A stretch of 64,000 bases of DNA from Auanema rhodensis (lineage: Eukaryota; Nematoda; Chromadorea; Rhabditida; Rhabditidae): NCBI GenBank assembly GCA_964057225.1, contig OZ059900.1:17251638-17315637 (forward strand). Reading direction: 5' to 3'. The position numbers and the translations under genes are program-made. Positions within the stretch are counted from its first letter, which is position 1, and each line of letters opens with the position of its first letter. This document shows, piece after piece, positions 53,801 through 64,000 of this stretch. A model generated the notes under the pieces. That model was not told the origin of the DNA. It saw nothing but the letters and a program-made list of their open reading frames with translations, and ran no database searches.

Positions 53801-55342
53801 TAGGTTTCATTGACATTGCATGAGTTTGAACACATGAAATCGTAAGTCAAAACCTTGTTTACAGCGAAATTTCCAAAAACTGGTTTTCCAGCATAATAAA
53901 ATATTTCTCATGGGAAAAACTGTGTTTTTGTATTTTTCTAGTGTTCAGCATGTAAAATGTTTCATTTTAGTATGTAACACGCTGAAATTCGTTGCATTTG
54001 ACGACTCATATGAACAAAAATCGATTTAATCAATATTAGCCATAAGGGGCGTGCCCTCAGAATATGCTAATTTCCTAAATTTTCTAACCCCTGTTTTTTT
54101 GTCGTGAAAGTGGAACTAGACGTTGTACGAACAGTTTTGAGCTAGGTTTCATTGACATTGCATGAGTTTGAACACATGAAATCGTAAGTCAAAACCTTGT
54201 TTACAGCGAAATTTCCAAAAACTCGTTTTCCAGCATAATAAAATATTTCTCATGGGAAATACTGTGTTTTTGTATTTTTTTAGTGTTCAGCATGTAAAAT
54301 GCTTCATTTTAGTATGTAACACGCTGAAATTCGTTGCATTTGACGACTCATATGAACAAAAATCGATTTAATCAATATTAGCCATAAGGGTCGTGCCCTC
54401 AGAATATGCTAATTTCCTTAATTTTCTAACCCCTGTTTTTTTGTCGTGAAAGTGGAACTAGACGTTGTAGGAACAGTTTTGAGCTAGGTTTCATTGACAT
54501 TGCATGAGTTTGAACACATGAAATCGTAAGTCAAAACCTTGTTTACAGCGAAATTTCCAAAAAGTGGTTTTCCAGCATAATAAAATATTTCTCATGGGAA
54601 ATACTGTGTTTTTGTATTTTTCTAGTGTTCAGCATGTAAAATGCTTCATTTAAGTATGTGACACGCTGAAATTCGTTGCATTTGACGACTCATATGAACA
54701 AAAATCGATTTAATCAATATTAGCCATAAGGGGCGTGCCCTCAGATTATGCTAATTTCCTTAAATTTCTAACCCCTGTTTTTTGTCGTGAAAGTGGAACT
54801 AGACGTTGTAGGAACAATTTTTAGCTAGGTTTCATTGACATTGCATGAGTTTGAACACATGAAATCGTAAGTCAAAACCTTGTTTACAGCGAAATTTCCA
54901 AAAACTGGTTTTCCAGCATAATAAAATATTTCTCATGGGAAATACTGTGTTTTTGTATTTTTCTAGTGTTCAGCATGCAAAATACTTCATTTTAGTATGT
55001 AACACGCTGAAATTCGTTGCATTTGACGACTCATATGAACAAAAATCGATTTAATCAATATTAGCCATAAGGGGCGTGCCCTCAGAATATGCTAATTTCC
55101 TAAATTTTCTAACCCCTGTTTTTTTGTCGTGAAAGTGGAACTAGACGTTGTACGAACAATTTTGAGCTAGGTTTCATTGACATTGCATGAGTTTGAACAC
55201 ATGAAATCGTAAGTCAAAACCTTGTTTACAGCGAAATTTCCAAAAACTGGTTTTCCAGCATAATAAAATATTTCTCATGGGAAATACTGTGTTTTTGTAT
55301 TTTTATAGTGTTCAGCATGTAAAATGTTTCATTTTAGTATGT
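50866..55342 (-). repeat. Diverged monomers at the right edge of block 2
   Basis: About 13 monomers with many private changes, such as tatataacac, gaattagacg, ttttatggtg, aaagtggtttt, tggtttccagtataat, gaaaattcc, gaaccagacg and aaacatcga. A three-monomer piece at about 51.56-52.57 kb recurs at about 54.29-55.31 kb, marked by gggtcgtgcc (t at 51657 and 54391), cagattatgc (52011 and 54745), caatttttagc and catgcaaaatac. The offset is 2734 bp, or eight monomers minus two bases. The other monomers show no clear HOR. Higher divergence fits an older, less homogenised array margin. The block ends at the N gap. Confidence 0.83.
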
Positions 55343-55542
55343 NNNNNNNNNNNNNNNNNNNNNNNNNNNNNNNNNNNNNNNNNNNNNNNNNNNNNNNNNN
55401 NNNNNNNNNNNNNNNNNNNNNNNNNNNNNNNNNNNNNNNNNNNNNNNNNNNNNNNNNNNNNNNNNNNNNNNNNNNNNNNNNNNNNNNNNNNNNNNNNNNN
55501 NNNNNNNNNNNNNNNNNNNNNNNNNNNNNNNNNNNNNNNNNN
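55343..55542. other. Assembly gap, exactly 200 N
   Basis: A run of exactly 200 N separates - oriented satellite, ending at monomer phase 190, from + oriented satellite, resuming at phase 48. A round-number run is the usual placeholder for a gap of unknown size inserted by scaffolding software, so neither the true distance nor the relative orientation across it is established by this sequence. Short reading frames that appear to cross this region are made of N and are not genes. Confidence 0.97.
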
Positions 55543-58500
55543 AGTTCCACTTTCACGACAAAAAAACAGGGGTTAGAAAACTAAGGAAATTAGCATATTC
55601 TGAGGGCACGCCCCTTATGGCTAATATTGATTAAATCGATTTTTGTTCATATGAGTCGTCAAATGCAACGACTTTCAGCGTGTTACATACTAAAATGAAG
55701 CATTTTACATGCTGAACACTAGAAAAATACAAAAACACAGTATTTCCCATGAGAAATATTTTATTATGCTGGAAAACCAGTTTTTGGAAATTTCGCTGTA
55801 AACAAGGTTTTGACTTACGATTTCATGTGTTCAAACTCATGCAATGTCAATGAAACATAGCTCAAAAATGTTCGTACAACGTCTAGTTCCACTTTCACGA
55901 CAAAAAAACAGGGGTTAGAAAATTAAGGAAATTAGCATATTCTGAGGGCACGCCCCTTATGGCTAATATTGATTAAATCGATTTTTGTTCATATGAGTCG
56001 TCAAATGCAACGAATTTCAGCGTGTTACATACTAAAATGAGGCATTTTACATGCTGAACACTAGAAAAATACAAAAACACAGTATTTCCCATGAGAAATA
56101 TTTTATTATGCTGGAAAACCAGTTTTTGGAAATTTCGCTGTAAACAAGGTTTTGACTTACGATTTCATGTGTTCAAACTCATGCAATGTCAATGAAACCT
56201 AGCTCAAAATTGTTCGTACAACGTCTAGTTCCACTTTCACGACAAAAAAACAGGGGTTAGAAAACTAAGGAAATTAGCATAGTCTGAGGGCACGCCCCTT
56301 ATGGCTAATATTGATTAAATCGATTTTTGTTCATATGAGTCGTCAAATGCAACGAATTTCAGCGTGTTACATACTAAAATGAAGCATTTTACATGCTGAA
56401 CACTAGAAAAATACAAAAACACAGTATTTCCCATGAGAAATATTTTATTATGCTGGAAAACCAGTTTTTGGAAATTTCGCTGTAAACAAGGTTTTGACTT
56501 ACGATTTCATGTGTTCAAACTCATGCAATGTCAATGAAACCTAGCTCAAAATTGTTCGTACAACGTCTAGTTCCACTTTCACGACAAAAAAACAGGGGTT
56601 AGAAAACTAAGGAAATTAGCATATTCTGAGGGCACGCCCCTTATGGCTAATATTGATTAAATCGATTTTTGTTCATATGAGTCGTCAAATGCAACGACTT
56701 TCAGCGTGTTACATACTAAAATGAAGCATTTTACATGCTGAACACTAGAAAAATACAAAAACACAGTATTTCCCATGAGAAATATTTTATTATGCTGGAA
56801 AACCAGTTTTTGGAAATTTCGCTGTAAACAAGGTTTTGACTTACGATTTCATGTGTTCAAACTCATGCAATGTCAATGAAACCTAGCTCAAAATTGTTCG
56901 TACAACGTCTAGTTCCACTTTCACGACAAAAAAACAGGGGTTAGAAAATTAAGGAAATTAGCATATTCTGAGGGCACGCCCCTTATGGCTAATATTGATT
57001 AAATCGATTTTTGTTCATATGAGTCGTCAAATGCAACGAATTGTAGCGTGTTACATACTAAAATGAAGCATTTTACATGCTGAACACTAGAAAAATACAA
57101 AAACACAGTATTTCCCATGAGAAATATTTTATTATGCTGGAAAACCAGTTTTTGGAAATTTCGCTGTAAACAAGGTTTTGACTTACGATTTCATGTGTTC
57201 AAACTCATGCAATGTCAATGAAACCTAGCTCAAAATTGTTCGTACAACGTCTAGTTCCACTTTCACGACAAAAAAACAGGGGTTAGAAAATTAAGGAAAT
57301 TAGCATATTCTGAGGGCACGCCCCTTATGGCTAATATTGATTAAATCGATTTTTGTTCATATGATTCGTCAAATGCAACGAATTTCAGCGTGTTACATAC
57401 TAAAATGAAGCATTTTACATGCTGAACACTAGAAAAATACAAAAACACAGTATTTCCCATGAGAAATATTTTATTATGCTGGAAAACCAGTTTTTGGAAA
57501 TTTCGCTGTAAACAAGGTTTTGACTTACGATTTCATGTGTTCAAACTCATGCAATGTCAATGAAACCTAGCTCAAAATTGTTCGTACAACGTCTAGTTCC
57601 ACTTTCACGACAAAAAAACAGGGGTTAGAAAATTAAGGAAATTAGCATATTCTGAGGGCACGCCCCTTATGGCTAATATTGATTAAATCGATTTTTGTTC
57701 ATATGATTCGTCAAATGCAACGAATTTCAGCGTGTTACATACTAAAATGAAGCATTTTACATGCTGAACACTAGAAAAATACAAAAACACAGTATTTCCC
57801 ATGAGAAATATTTTATTATGCTGGAAAACCAGTTTTTGGAAATTTCGCTGTAAACAAGGTTTTGACTTACGATATCATGTGTTCAAACTCATGCAATGTC
57901 AATGAAACCTAGCTCAAAATTGTTCGTACAACGTCTAGTTCCACTTTCACGACAAAAAAACAGGGGTTAGAAAATTAAGGAAATTAGCATATTCTGAGGG
58001 CACGCCCCTTATGGCTAATATTGATTAAATCGATTTTTGTTCATATGATTCGTCAAATGCAACGAATTTCAGCGTGGTACATACTAAAATGAAGCATTTT
58101 ACATGCTGAACACTAGAAAAATACAAAAACACAGTATTTCCCATGAGAAATATTTTATTATGCTGGAAAACCAGTTTTTGGAAATTTCGCTGTAAACAAG
58201 GTTTTGACTTACGATTTCATGTGTTCAAACTCATGCAATGTCAATGAAACATAGCTCAAAAATGTTCGTACAACGTCTAGTTCCACTTTCACGACAAAAA
58301 AACAGGGGTTAGAAAATTAAGGAAATTAGCATATTCTGAGGGCACGCCCCTTATGGCTAATATTGATTAAATCGATTTTTGTTCATATGAGTCGTCAAAT
58401 GCAACGAATTTCAGCGTGTTACATACTAAAATGAGGCATTTTACATGCTGAACACTAGAAAAATACAAAAACACAGTATTTCCCATGAGAAATATTTTAT

Positions 58501-61500
58501 TATGCTGGAAAACCAGTTTTTGGAAATTTCGCTGTAAACAAGGTTTTGACTTACGATTTCATGTGTTCAAACTCATGCAATGTCAATGAAACCTAGCTCA
58601 AAATTGTTCGTACAACGTCTAGTTCCACTTTCACGACAAAAAAACAGGGGTTAGAAAACTAAGGAAATTAGCATAGTCTGAGGGCACGCCCCTTATGGCT
58701 AATATTGATTAAATCGATTTTTGTTCATATGAGTCGTCAAATGCAACGAATTTCAGCGTGTTACATACTAAAATGAAGCATTTTACATGCTGAACACTAG
58801 AAAAATACAAAAACACAGTATTTCCCATGAGAAATATTTTATTATGCTGGAAAACCAGTTTTTGGAAATTTCGCTGTAAACAAGGTTTTGACTTACGATT
58901 TCATGTGTTCAAACTCATGCAATGTCAATGAAACCTAGCTCAAAATTGTTCGTACAACGTCTAGTTCCACTTTCACGACAAAAAAACAGGGGTTAGAAAA
59001 TTAAGGAAATTAGCATATTCTGAGGGCACGCCCCTTATGGCTAATATTGATTAAATCGATTTTTGTTCATATGATTCGTCAAATGCAACGAATTTCAGCG
59101 TGTTACATACTAAAATGAAGCATTTTACATGCTGAACACTAGAAAAATACAAAAACACAGTATTTCCCATGAGAAATATTTTATTATGCTGGAAAACCAG
59201 TTTTTGGAAATTTCGCTGTAAACAAGGTTTTGACTTACGATTTCATGTGTTCAAACTCATGCAATGTCAATGAAACCTAGCTCAAAATTGTTCGTACAAC
59301 GTCTAGTTCCACTTTCACGACAAAAAAACAGGGGTTAGAAAACTAAGGAAATTAGCATATTCTGAGGGCACGCCCCTTATGGCTAATATTGATTAAATCG
59401 ATTTTTGTTCATATGAGTCGTCAAATGCAACGACTTTCAGCGTGTTACATACTAAAATGAAGCATTTTACATGCTGAACACTAGAAAAATACAAAAACAC
59501 AGTATTTCCCATGTGAAATATTTTATTATGCTGGAAAACCAGTTTTTGGAAATTTCGCTGTAAACAAGGTTTTGACTTACGATTTCATGTGTTCAAACTC
59601 ATGCAATGTCAATGAAACCTAGCTCAAAATTGTTCGTACAACGTCTAGTTCCACTTTCACGACAAAAAAACAGGGGTTAGAAAATTAAGGAAATTAGCAT
59701 ATTCTGAGGGCACGCCCCTTATGGCTAATATTGATTAAATCGATTTTTGTTCATATGAGTCGTCAAATGCAACGAATTGTAGCGTGTTACATACTAAAAT
59801 GAAGCATTTTACATGCTGAACACTAGAAAAATACAAAAACACAGTATTTCCCATGAGAAATATTTTATTATGCTGGAAAACCAGTTTTTGGAAATTTCGC
59901 TGTAAACAAGGTTTTGACTTACGATTTCATGTGTTCAAACTCATGCAATGTCAATGAAACCTAGCTCAAAATTGTTCGTACAACGTCTAGTTCCACTTTC
60001 ACGACAAAAAAACAGGGGTTAGAAAATTAAGGAAATTAGCATATTCTGAGGGCACGCCCCTTATGGCTAATATTGATTAAATCGATTTTTGTTCATATGA
60101 TTCGTCAAATGCAACGAATTTCAGCGTGTTACATACTAAAATGAAGCATTTTACATGCTGAACACTAGAAAAATACAAAAACACAGTATTTCCCATGAGA
60201 AATATTTTATTATGCTGGAAAACCAGTTTTTGGAAATTTCGCTGTAAACAAGGTTTTGACTTACGATTTCATGTGTTCAAACTCATGCAATGTCAATGAA
60301 ACCTAGCTCAAAATTGTTCGTACAACGTCTAGTTCCACTTTCACGACAAAAAAACAGGGGTTAGAAAACTAAGGAAATTAGCATATTCTGAGGGCACGCC
60401 CCTTATGGCTAATATTGATTAAATCGATTTTTGTTCATATGAGTCGTCAAATGCAACGACTTTCAGCGTGTTACATACTAAAATGAAGCATTTTACATGC
60501 TGAACACTAGAAAAATACAAAAACACAGTATTTCCCATGAGAAATATTTTATTATGCTGGAAAACCAGTTTTTGGAAATTTCGCTGTAAACAAGGTTTTG
60601 ACTTACGATTTCATGTGTTCAAACTCATGCAATGTCAATGAAACCTAGCTCAAAATTGTTCGTACAACGTCTAGTTCCACTTTCACGACAAAAAAACAGG
60701 GGTTAGAAAATTAAGGAAATTAGCATATTCTGAGGGCACGCCCCTTATGGCTAATATTGATTAAATCGATTTTTGTTCATATGAGTCGTCAGATGCAACG
60801 AATTTCAGCGTGTTACATACTAAAATGAAGCATTTTACATGCTGAACACTAGAAAAATACAAAAACACAGTATTTCCCATGAGAAATATTTTATTATGCT
60901 GGAAAACCAGTTTTTGGAAATTTCGCTGTAAACAAGGTTTTGACTTACGATTTCATGTGTTCAAACTCATGCAATGTCAATGAAACCTAGCTCAAAATTG
61001 TTCGTACAACGTCTAGTTCCACTTTCACGACAAAACAACAGGGGTTAGAAAATTAAGGAAATTAGCATATTCTGAGGGCACGCCCCTTATGGCTAATATT
61101 GATTAAATCGATTTTTGTTCATATGAGTCGTCAAATGCAACGAATTTCAGCGTGTTACATACTAAAATGAAGCATTTTACATGCTGAACACTAGAAAAAT
61201 ACAAAAACACAGTATTTCCCATGAGAAATATTTTATTATGCTGGAAAACCAGTTTTTGGAAATTTCGCTGTAAACAAGGTTTTGACTTACGATTTCATGT
61301 GTTCAAACTCATGCAATGTCAATGAAACCTAGCTCAAAATTGTTCGTACAACGTCTAGTTCCACTTTCACGACAAAAAAACAGGGGTTAGAAAACTAAGG
61401 AAATTAGCATATTCTGAGGGCACGCCCCTTATGGCTAATATTGATTAAATCGATTTTTGTTCATATGAGTCGTCAAATGCAACGAATTTCAGCGTGTTAC

Positions 61501-63019
61501 ATACTAAAATGAAGCATTTTACATGCTGAACACTAGAAAAATACAAAAACACAGTATTTCCCATGAGAAATATTTTACTATGCTGGAAAACCAGTTTTTG
61601 GAAATTTCGCTGTAAACAAGGTTTTGACTTACGATTTCATGTGTTCAAACTCATGCAATGTCAATGAAACCTAGCTCAAAATTGTTCGTACAACGTCTAG
61701 TTCCACTTTCACGACAAAAAAACAGGGGTTAGAAAATTAAGGAAATTAGCATATTCTGAGGGCACGCCCCTTATGGCTAATATTGATTAAATCGATTTTT
61801 GTTCATATGATTCGTCAAATGCAACGAATTTCAGCGTGTTACATACTAAAACGAAGCATTTTACATGCTGAACACTAGAAAAATACAAAAACACAGTATT
61901 TCCCATGAGAAATATTTTATTATGCTGGAAAACCAGTTTTTGGAAATTTCGCTGTAAACAAGGTTTTGACTTACGATTTCATGTGTTCAAACTCATGCAA
62001 TGTCAATGAAACCTAGCTCAAAATTGTTCGTACAACGTCTAGTTCCACTTTCACGACAAAAAAACCGGGGTTAGAAAATTAAGGAAATTAGCATATTCTG
62101 AGGGCACGCCCCTTATGGCTAATATTGATTAAATCGATTTTTGTTCATATGAGTCGTCAAATGCAACGAATTTTAGCGTGTTACATACTAAAATGAAGCA
62201 TTTTACATGCTGAACACTAGAAAAATACAAAAACACAGTATTTCCCATGAGAAATATTTTATTATGCTGGAAAACCAGTTTTTGGAAATTTCGCTGTAAA
62301 CAAGGTTTTGACTTACGATTTCATGTGTTCAAACTCATGCAATGTCAATGAAACCTAGCTCAAAATTGTTCGTACAACGTCTAGTTCCACTTTCACGACA
62401 AAAAAACAGGGGTTAGAAAATTAAGGAAATTAGCATATTCTGAGGGCACGCCCCTTATGGCTAATATTGATTAAATCGATTTTTGTTCATATGATTCGTC
62501 AAATGCAACGAATTTCAGCGTGTTACATACTAAAATGAAGCATTTTACATGCTGAACACTAGAAAAATACAAAAACACAGTATTTCCCATGAGAAATATT
62601 TTATTATGCTGGAAAACCAGTTTTTGGAAATTTCGCTGTAAACAAGGTTTTGACTTACGATTTCATGTGTTCAAACTCATGCAATGTCAATGAAACCTAG
62701 CTCAAAATTGTTCGTACAACGTCTAGTTCCACTTTCACGACAAAAAAACAGGGGTTAGAAAACTAAGGAAATTAGCATATTCTGAGGGCACGCCCCTTAT
62801 GGCTAATATTGATTAAATCGATTTTTGTTCATATGAGTCGTCAAATGCAACGACTTTCAGCGTGTTACATACTAAAATGAAGCATTTTACATGCTGAACA
62901 CTAGAAAAATACAAAAACACAGTATTTCCCATGAGAAATATTTTATTATGCTGGAAAACCAGTTTTTGGAAATTTCGCTGTAAACAAGGTTTTGACTTAC
63001 GATTTCATGTGTTCAAACT

Positions 63020-63361
63020 CATGCAATGTCAATGAAACCTAGCTCAAAATTGTTCGTACAACGTCTAGTTCCACTTTCACGACAAAAAAACAGGGGTTAG
63101 AAAATTAAGGAAATTAGCATATTCTGAGGGCACGCCCCTTATGGCTAATATTGATTAAATCGATTTTTGTTCATATGAGTCGTCAAATGCAACGAATTTC
63201 AGCGTGTTACATACTAAAATGAAGCATTTTACATGCTGAACACTAGAAAAATACAAAAACACAGTATTTCCCATGAGAAATATTTTATTATGCTGGAAAA
63301 CCAGTTTTTGGAAATTTCGCTGTAAACAAGGTTTTGACTTACGATTTCATGTGTTCAAACT
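63020..63361 (+). repeat. Representative plain monomer (342 bp)
   Basis: This copy carries the common state at essentially every diagnostic site, and the next copy (63362-63703) appears identical. By hand count it has 57 G and 59 C, about 34% GC, and 10 CpG, close to the roughly 9.8 expected from composition. Landmarks by phase are: catgcaatg at 1, the A-run at 65-71, gggcacgcccc near 109-119, AAATCGATTT at 138-147, catatg at 153-158, the AGCAT/ATGCT inverted arms at 204-218, the near-palindrome at 246-263, CTGG/CCAG arms with a 4-nt loop at 274-285, and ttcgctgtaaacaag at 297-311. Stop codons interrupt all six frames. CATATG and ATCGAT each occur once, so digestion at either should give a 342-bp ladder. 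Confidence 0.9.
63315..63331 (+). other. CENP-B-box-like site (7 of 9 fixed positions)
   Basis: The monomer segment tttcgctgtaaacaagg (phase 296-312) aligns to NTTCGNNNNANNCGGGN with TTCG, A, C and the final G present, and AA in place of the two inner G. It occurs once per monomer and is well conserved across the window. The mammalian CENP-B box is a known centromere motif. Relevance outside mammals is uncertain, and the match may be chance, so this is a candidate only. Confidence 0.3.
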
Positions 63362-64000
63362 CATGCAATGTCAATGAAACCTAGCTCAAAATTGTTCGTA
63401 CAACGTCTAGTTCCACTTTCACGACAAAAAAACAGGGGTTAGAAAATTAAGGAAATTAGCATATTCTGAGGGCACGCCCCTTATGGCTAATATTGATTAA
63501 ATCGATTTTTGTTCATATGAGTCGTCAAATGCAACGAATTTCAGCGTGTTACATACTAAAATGAAGCATTTTACATGCTGAACACTAGAAAAATACAAAA
63601 ACACAGTATTTCCCATGAGAAATATTTTATTATGCTGGAAAACCAGTTTTTGGAAATTTCGCTGTAAACAAGGTTTTGACTTACGATTTCATGTGTTCAA
63701 ACTCATGCAATGTCAATGAAACCTAGCTCAAAATTGTTTGTACAACGTCTAGTTCCACTTTCACGACAAAAAAACAAGGGTTAGAAAATTAAGGAAATTA
63801 GCATATTCTGAGGGCACGCCCCTTATGGCTAATATTGATTAAATCGATTTTTGTTCATATGAGTCGTCAAATGCAACGAATTTCAGCGTGTTACATACTA
63901 AAATGAAGCATTTTACATGCTGAACACTATAAAAATACAAAAACACAGTATTTCCCATGAGAAATATTTTATTATGCTGGAAAACCAGTTTTTGGAAATT

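Larger units (their letters stand above)
25583..55342 (-). repeat. Satellite array block 2, same monomer in - orientation
   Basis: About 87 copies of the same monomer on the - strand, recognisable from its reversed landmark cattgcatgag, whose final catg g falls at 25786, 26128, 26470, 26810 and so on. Lengths vary more than in block 1. I measured 340-343 bp, with recurrent indels such as ctaattatctaatttt in place of ctaatttccttaatttt, and an extra A in ccaaaaaactgg. Block-specific markers include taataac (AT at phase 36-37 of the monomer), gtttcatttgacg and the attatct/ccactg pair. The block is organised into 5-, 6-, 7- and 10-monomer higher-order repeats from about 32 to 48 kb. Its last 4.5 kb is more diverged. 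No gene or mobile element interrupts it. Confidence 0.98.
55838..63361 (+). repeat. Block 3 shuffled repeats with 3-, 7- and 8-monomer spacings
   Basis: The pair catagctcaaaaatg/aatgaggc then actaagg/catagtctg occurs at 55838-56521 and again at 58232-58915 (offset 2394, seven monomers). The trio actaagg/cgactttc, gaattgtagcg and gattcgtc occurs at 56522-57547 and 59258-60283 (offset 2736, eight monomers). A gattcgtc, actaagg/cgactttc, plain-or-gaattgtag triplet occurs at 58916, 59942 and 62336. Three gattcgtc monomers stand in a row at 57206-58231. The order is less regular than in block 2. Confidence 0.8.
55543..64000 (+). repeat. Satellite array block 3, + orientation, separate subfamily
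   Basis: About 24.7 copies of the 342-bp monomer. Phase 1 falls at 55838, 56180, 56522 and on to 63704, and every one of the 23 intervals is exactly 342 bp. Nearly all copies carry CG at phase 36-37 and the cacgcccctt form at phase 112-120. Private markers are agaaaactaagg, cgactttcag, gaattgtagcg, catagtctgag, catagctcaaaaatg with aatgaggc, and catatgattcgtc. These are absent or rare in blocks 1 and 2, so this is a separately homogenised subfamily. The array runs off the window end mid-monomer. Confidence 0.98.

Noticed and set aside
55277-55584. Three short reading frames on both strands around the N run
   Set aside because: They are open only because N codons cannot be stops. Their ends are satellite sequence that is interrupted by stops in every ungapped copy.
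63353-63362. gttcaaactc as a Pol III B box
   Set aside because: It nearly fits the degenerate B box, but no convincing A box lies upstream and no tRNA-like fold is present. It may be chance in AT-rich sequence.
1-64000. A tandem coding repeat, because 342 is divisible by three
   Set aside because: Stops fall in all six frames of the monomer and no long frame appears anywhere in 63.8 kb.
1-64000. Primate alpha satellite, from the 2 x 171 bp length and CENP-B-like site
   Set aside because: The monomer sequence is not recognisable as alphoid, and length plus a two-mismatch motif is too weak to assign it.

Overview
The whole window is satellite DNA. About 186 head-to-tail copies of one AT-rich 342-bp monomer (I count 116 G+C in the plain monomer at 63020-63361, about 34%) fill everything except a 200-base run of N at 55343-55542. 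I found no gene, RNA gene, transposon or unique sequence on either strand. No unbroken reading frame runs through the array, even though 342 is a multiple of three. The setting is a large eukaryotic heterochromatic array, most likely centromeric, pericentromeric, subtelomeric or knob-like, in a long-read assembly. I do not recognise the monomer. A plant or an animal is possible, and I lean weakly towards a plant without proof.

Layout. Block 1 (1-25582) carries the monomer in + orientation. At 25582/25583, inside continuous sequence, the array flips abruptly and without a spacer. Block 2 (25583-55342) carries the monomer in - orientation. A 200-N assembly gap (55343-55542) follows, and block 3 (55543-64000) is + again. 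The first flip is read directly from sequence. The second coincides with the gap and may be a scaffolding artefact.

Fine structure. Monomers differ at a small set of diagnostic sites. These include phase 36-37 (CG, CC, AA or AT), the A-run at phase 65-71, phase 112-120 (cacgcccct or cacgcccttt), a TTCC/TTATC deletion variant, and phase 205-215 (aagcatttta, aaacatttta or aagcatttca). Reading them in order shows higher-order repeats (HORs) and segmental duplications at several scales: 3-mers (1026 bp), 5-mers (1710 bp, seen independently in blocks 1 and 2), 6- and 7-mers (2052 and 2394 bp), and 10-mers (about 3.42 kb). Each block has its own marker set. Block 1 alone has AA at phase 36-37, block 2 alone has AT there, and block 3 is almost uniformly CG with private markers. 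Local tandem duplication therefore dominates the history. Monomers at 50.87-55.34 kb are more diverged than the block 2 core.

Monomer architecture. Phase 1 is taken as the c of catgcaatg. Each monomer has an 18-bp near-palindrome around CATG, perfect in at least five copies, an AAATCGATTT palindrome, short hairpin-capable motifs, and one site matching 7 of 9 fixed positions of the CENP-B box consensus. The two halves show weak similarity at an offset of about 171 bp, which suggests an old dimer. No gene system was found. The items most worth following are the spacer-free inversion, the shifting HOR lengths, the near-perfect length conservation and the dyad/CENP-B-like motifs.
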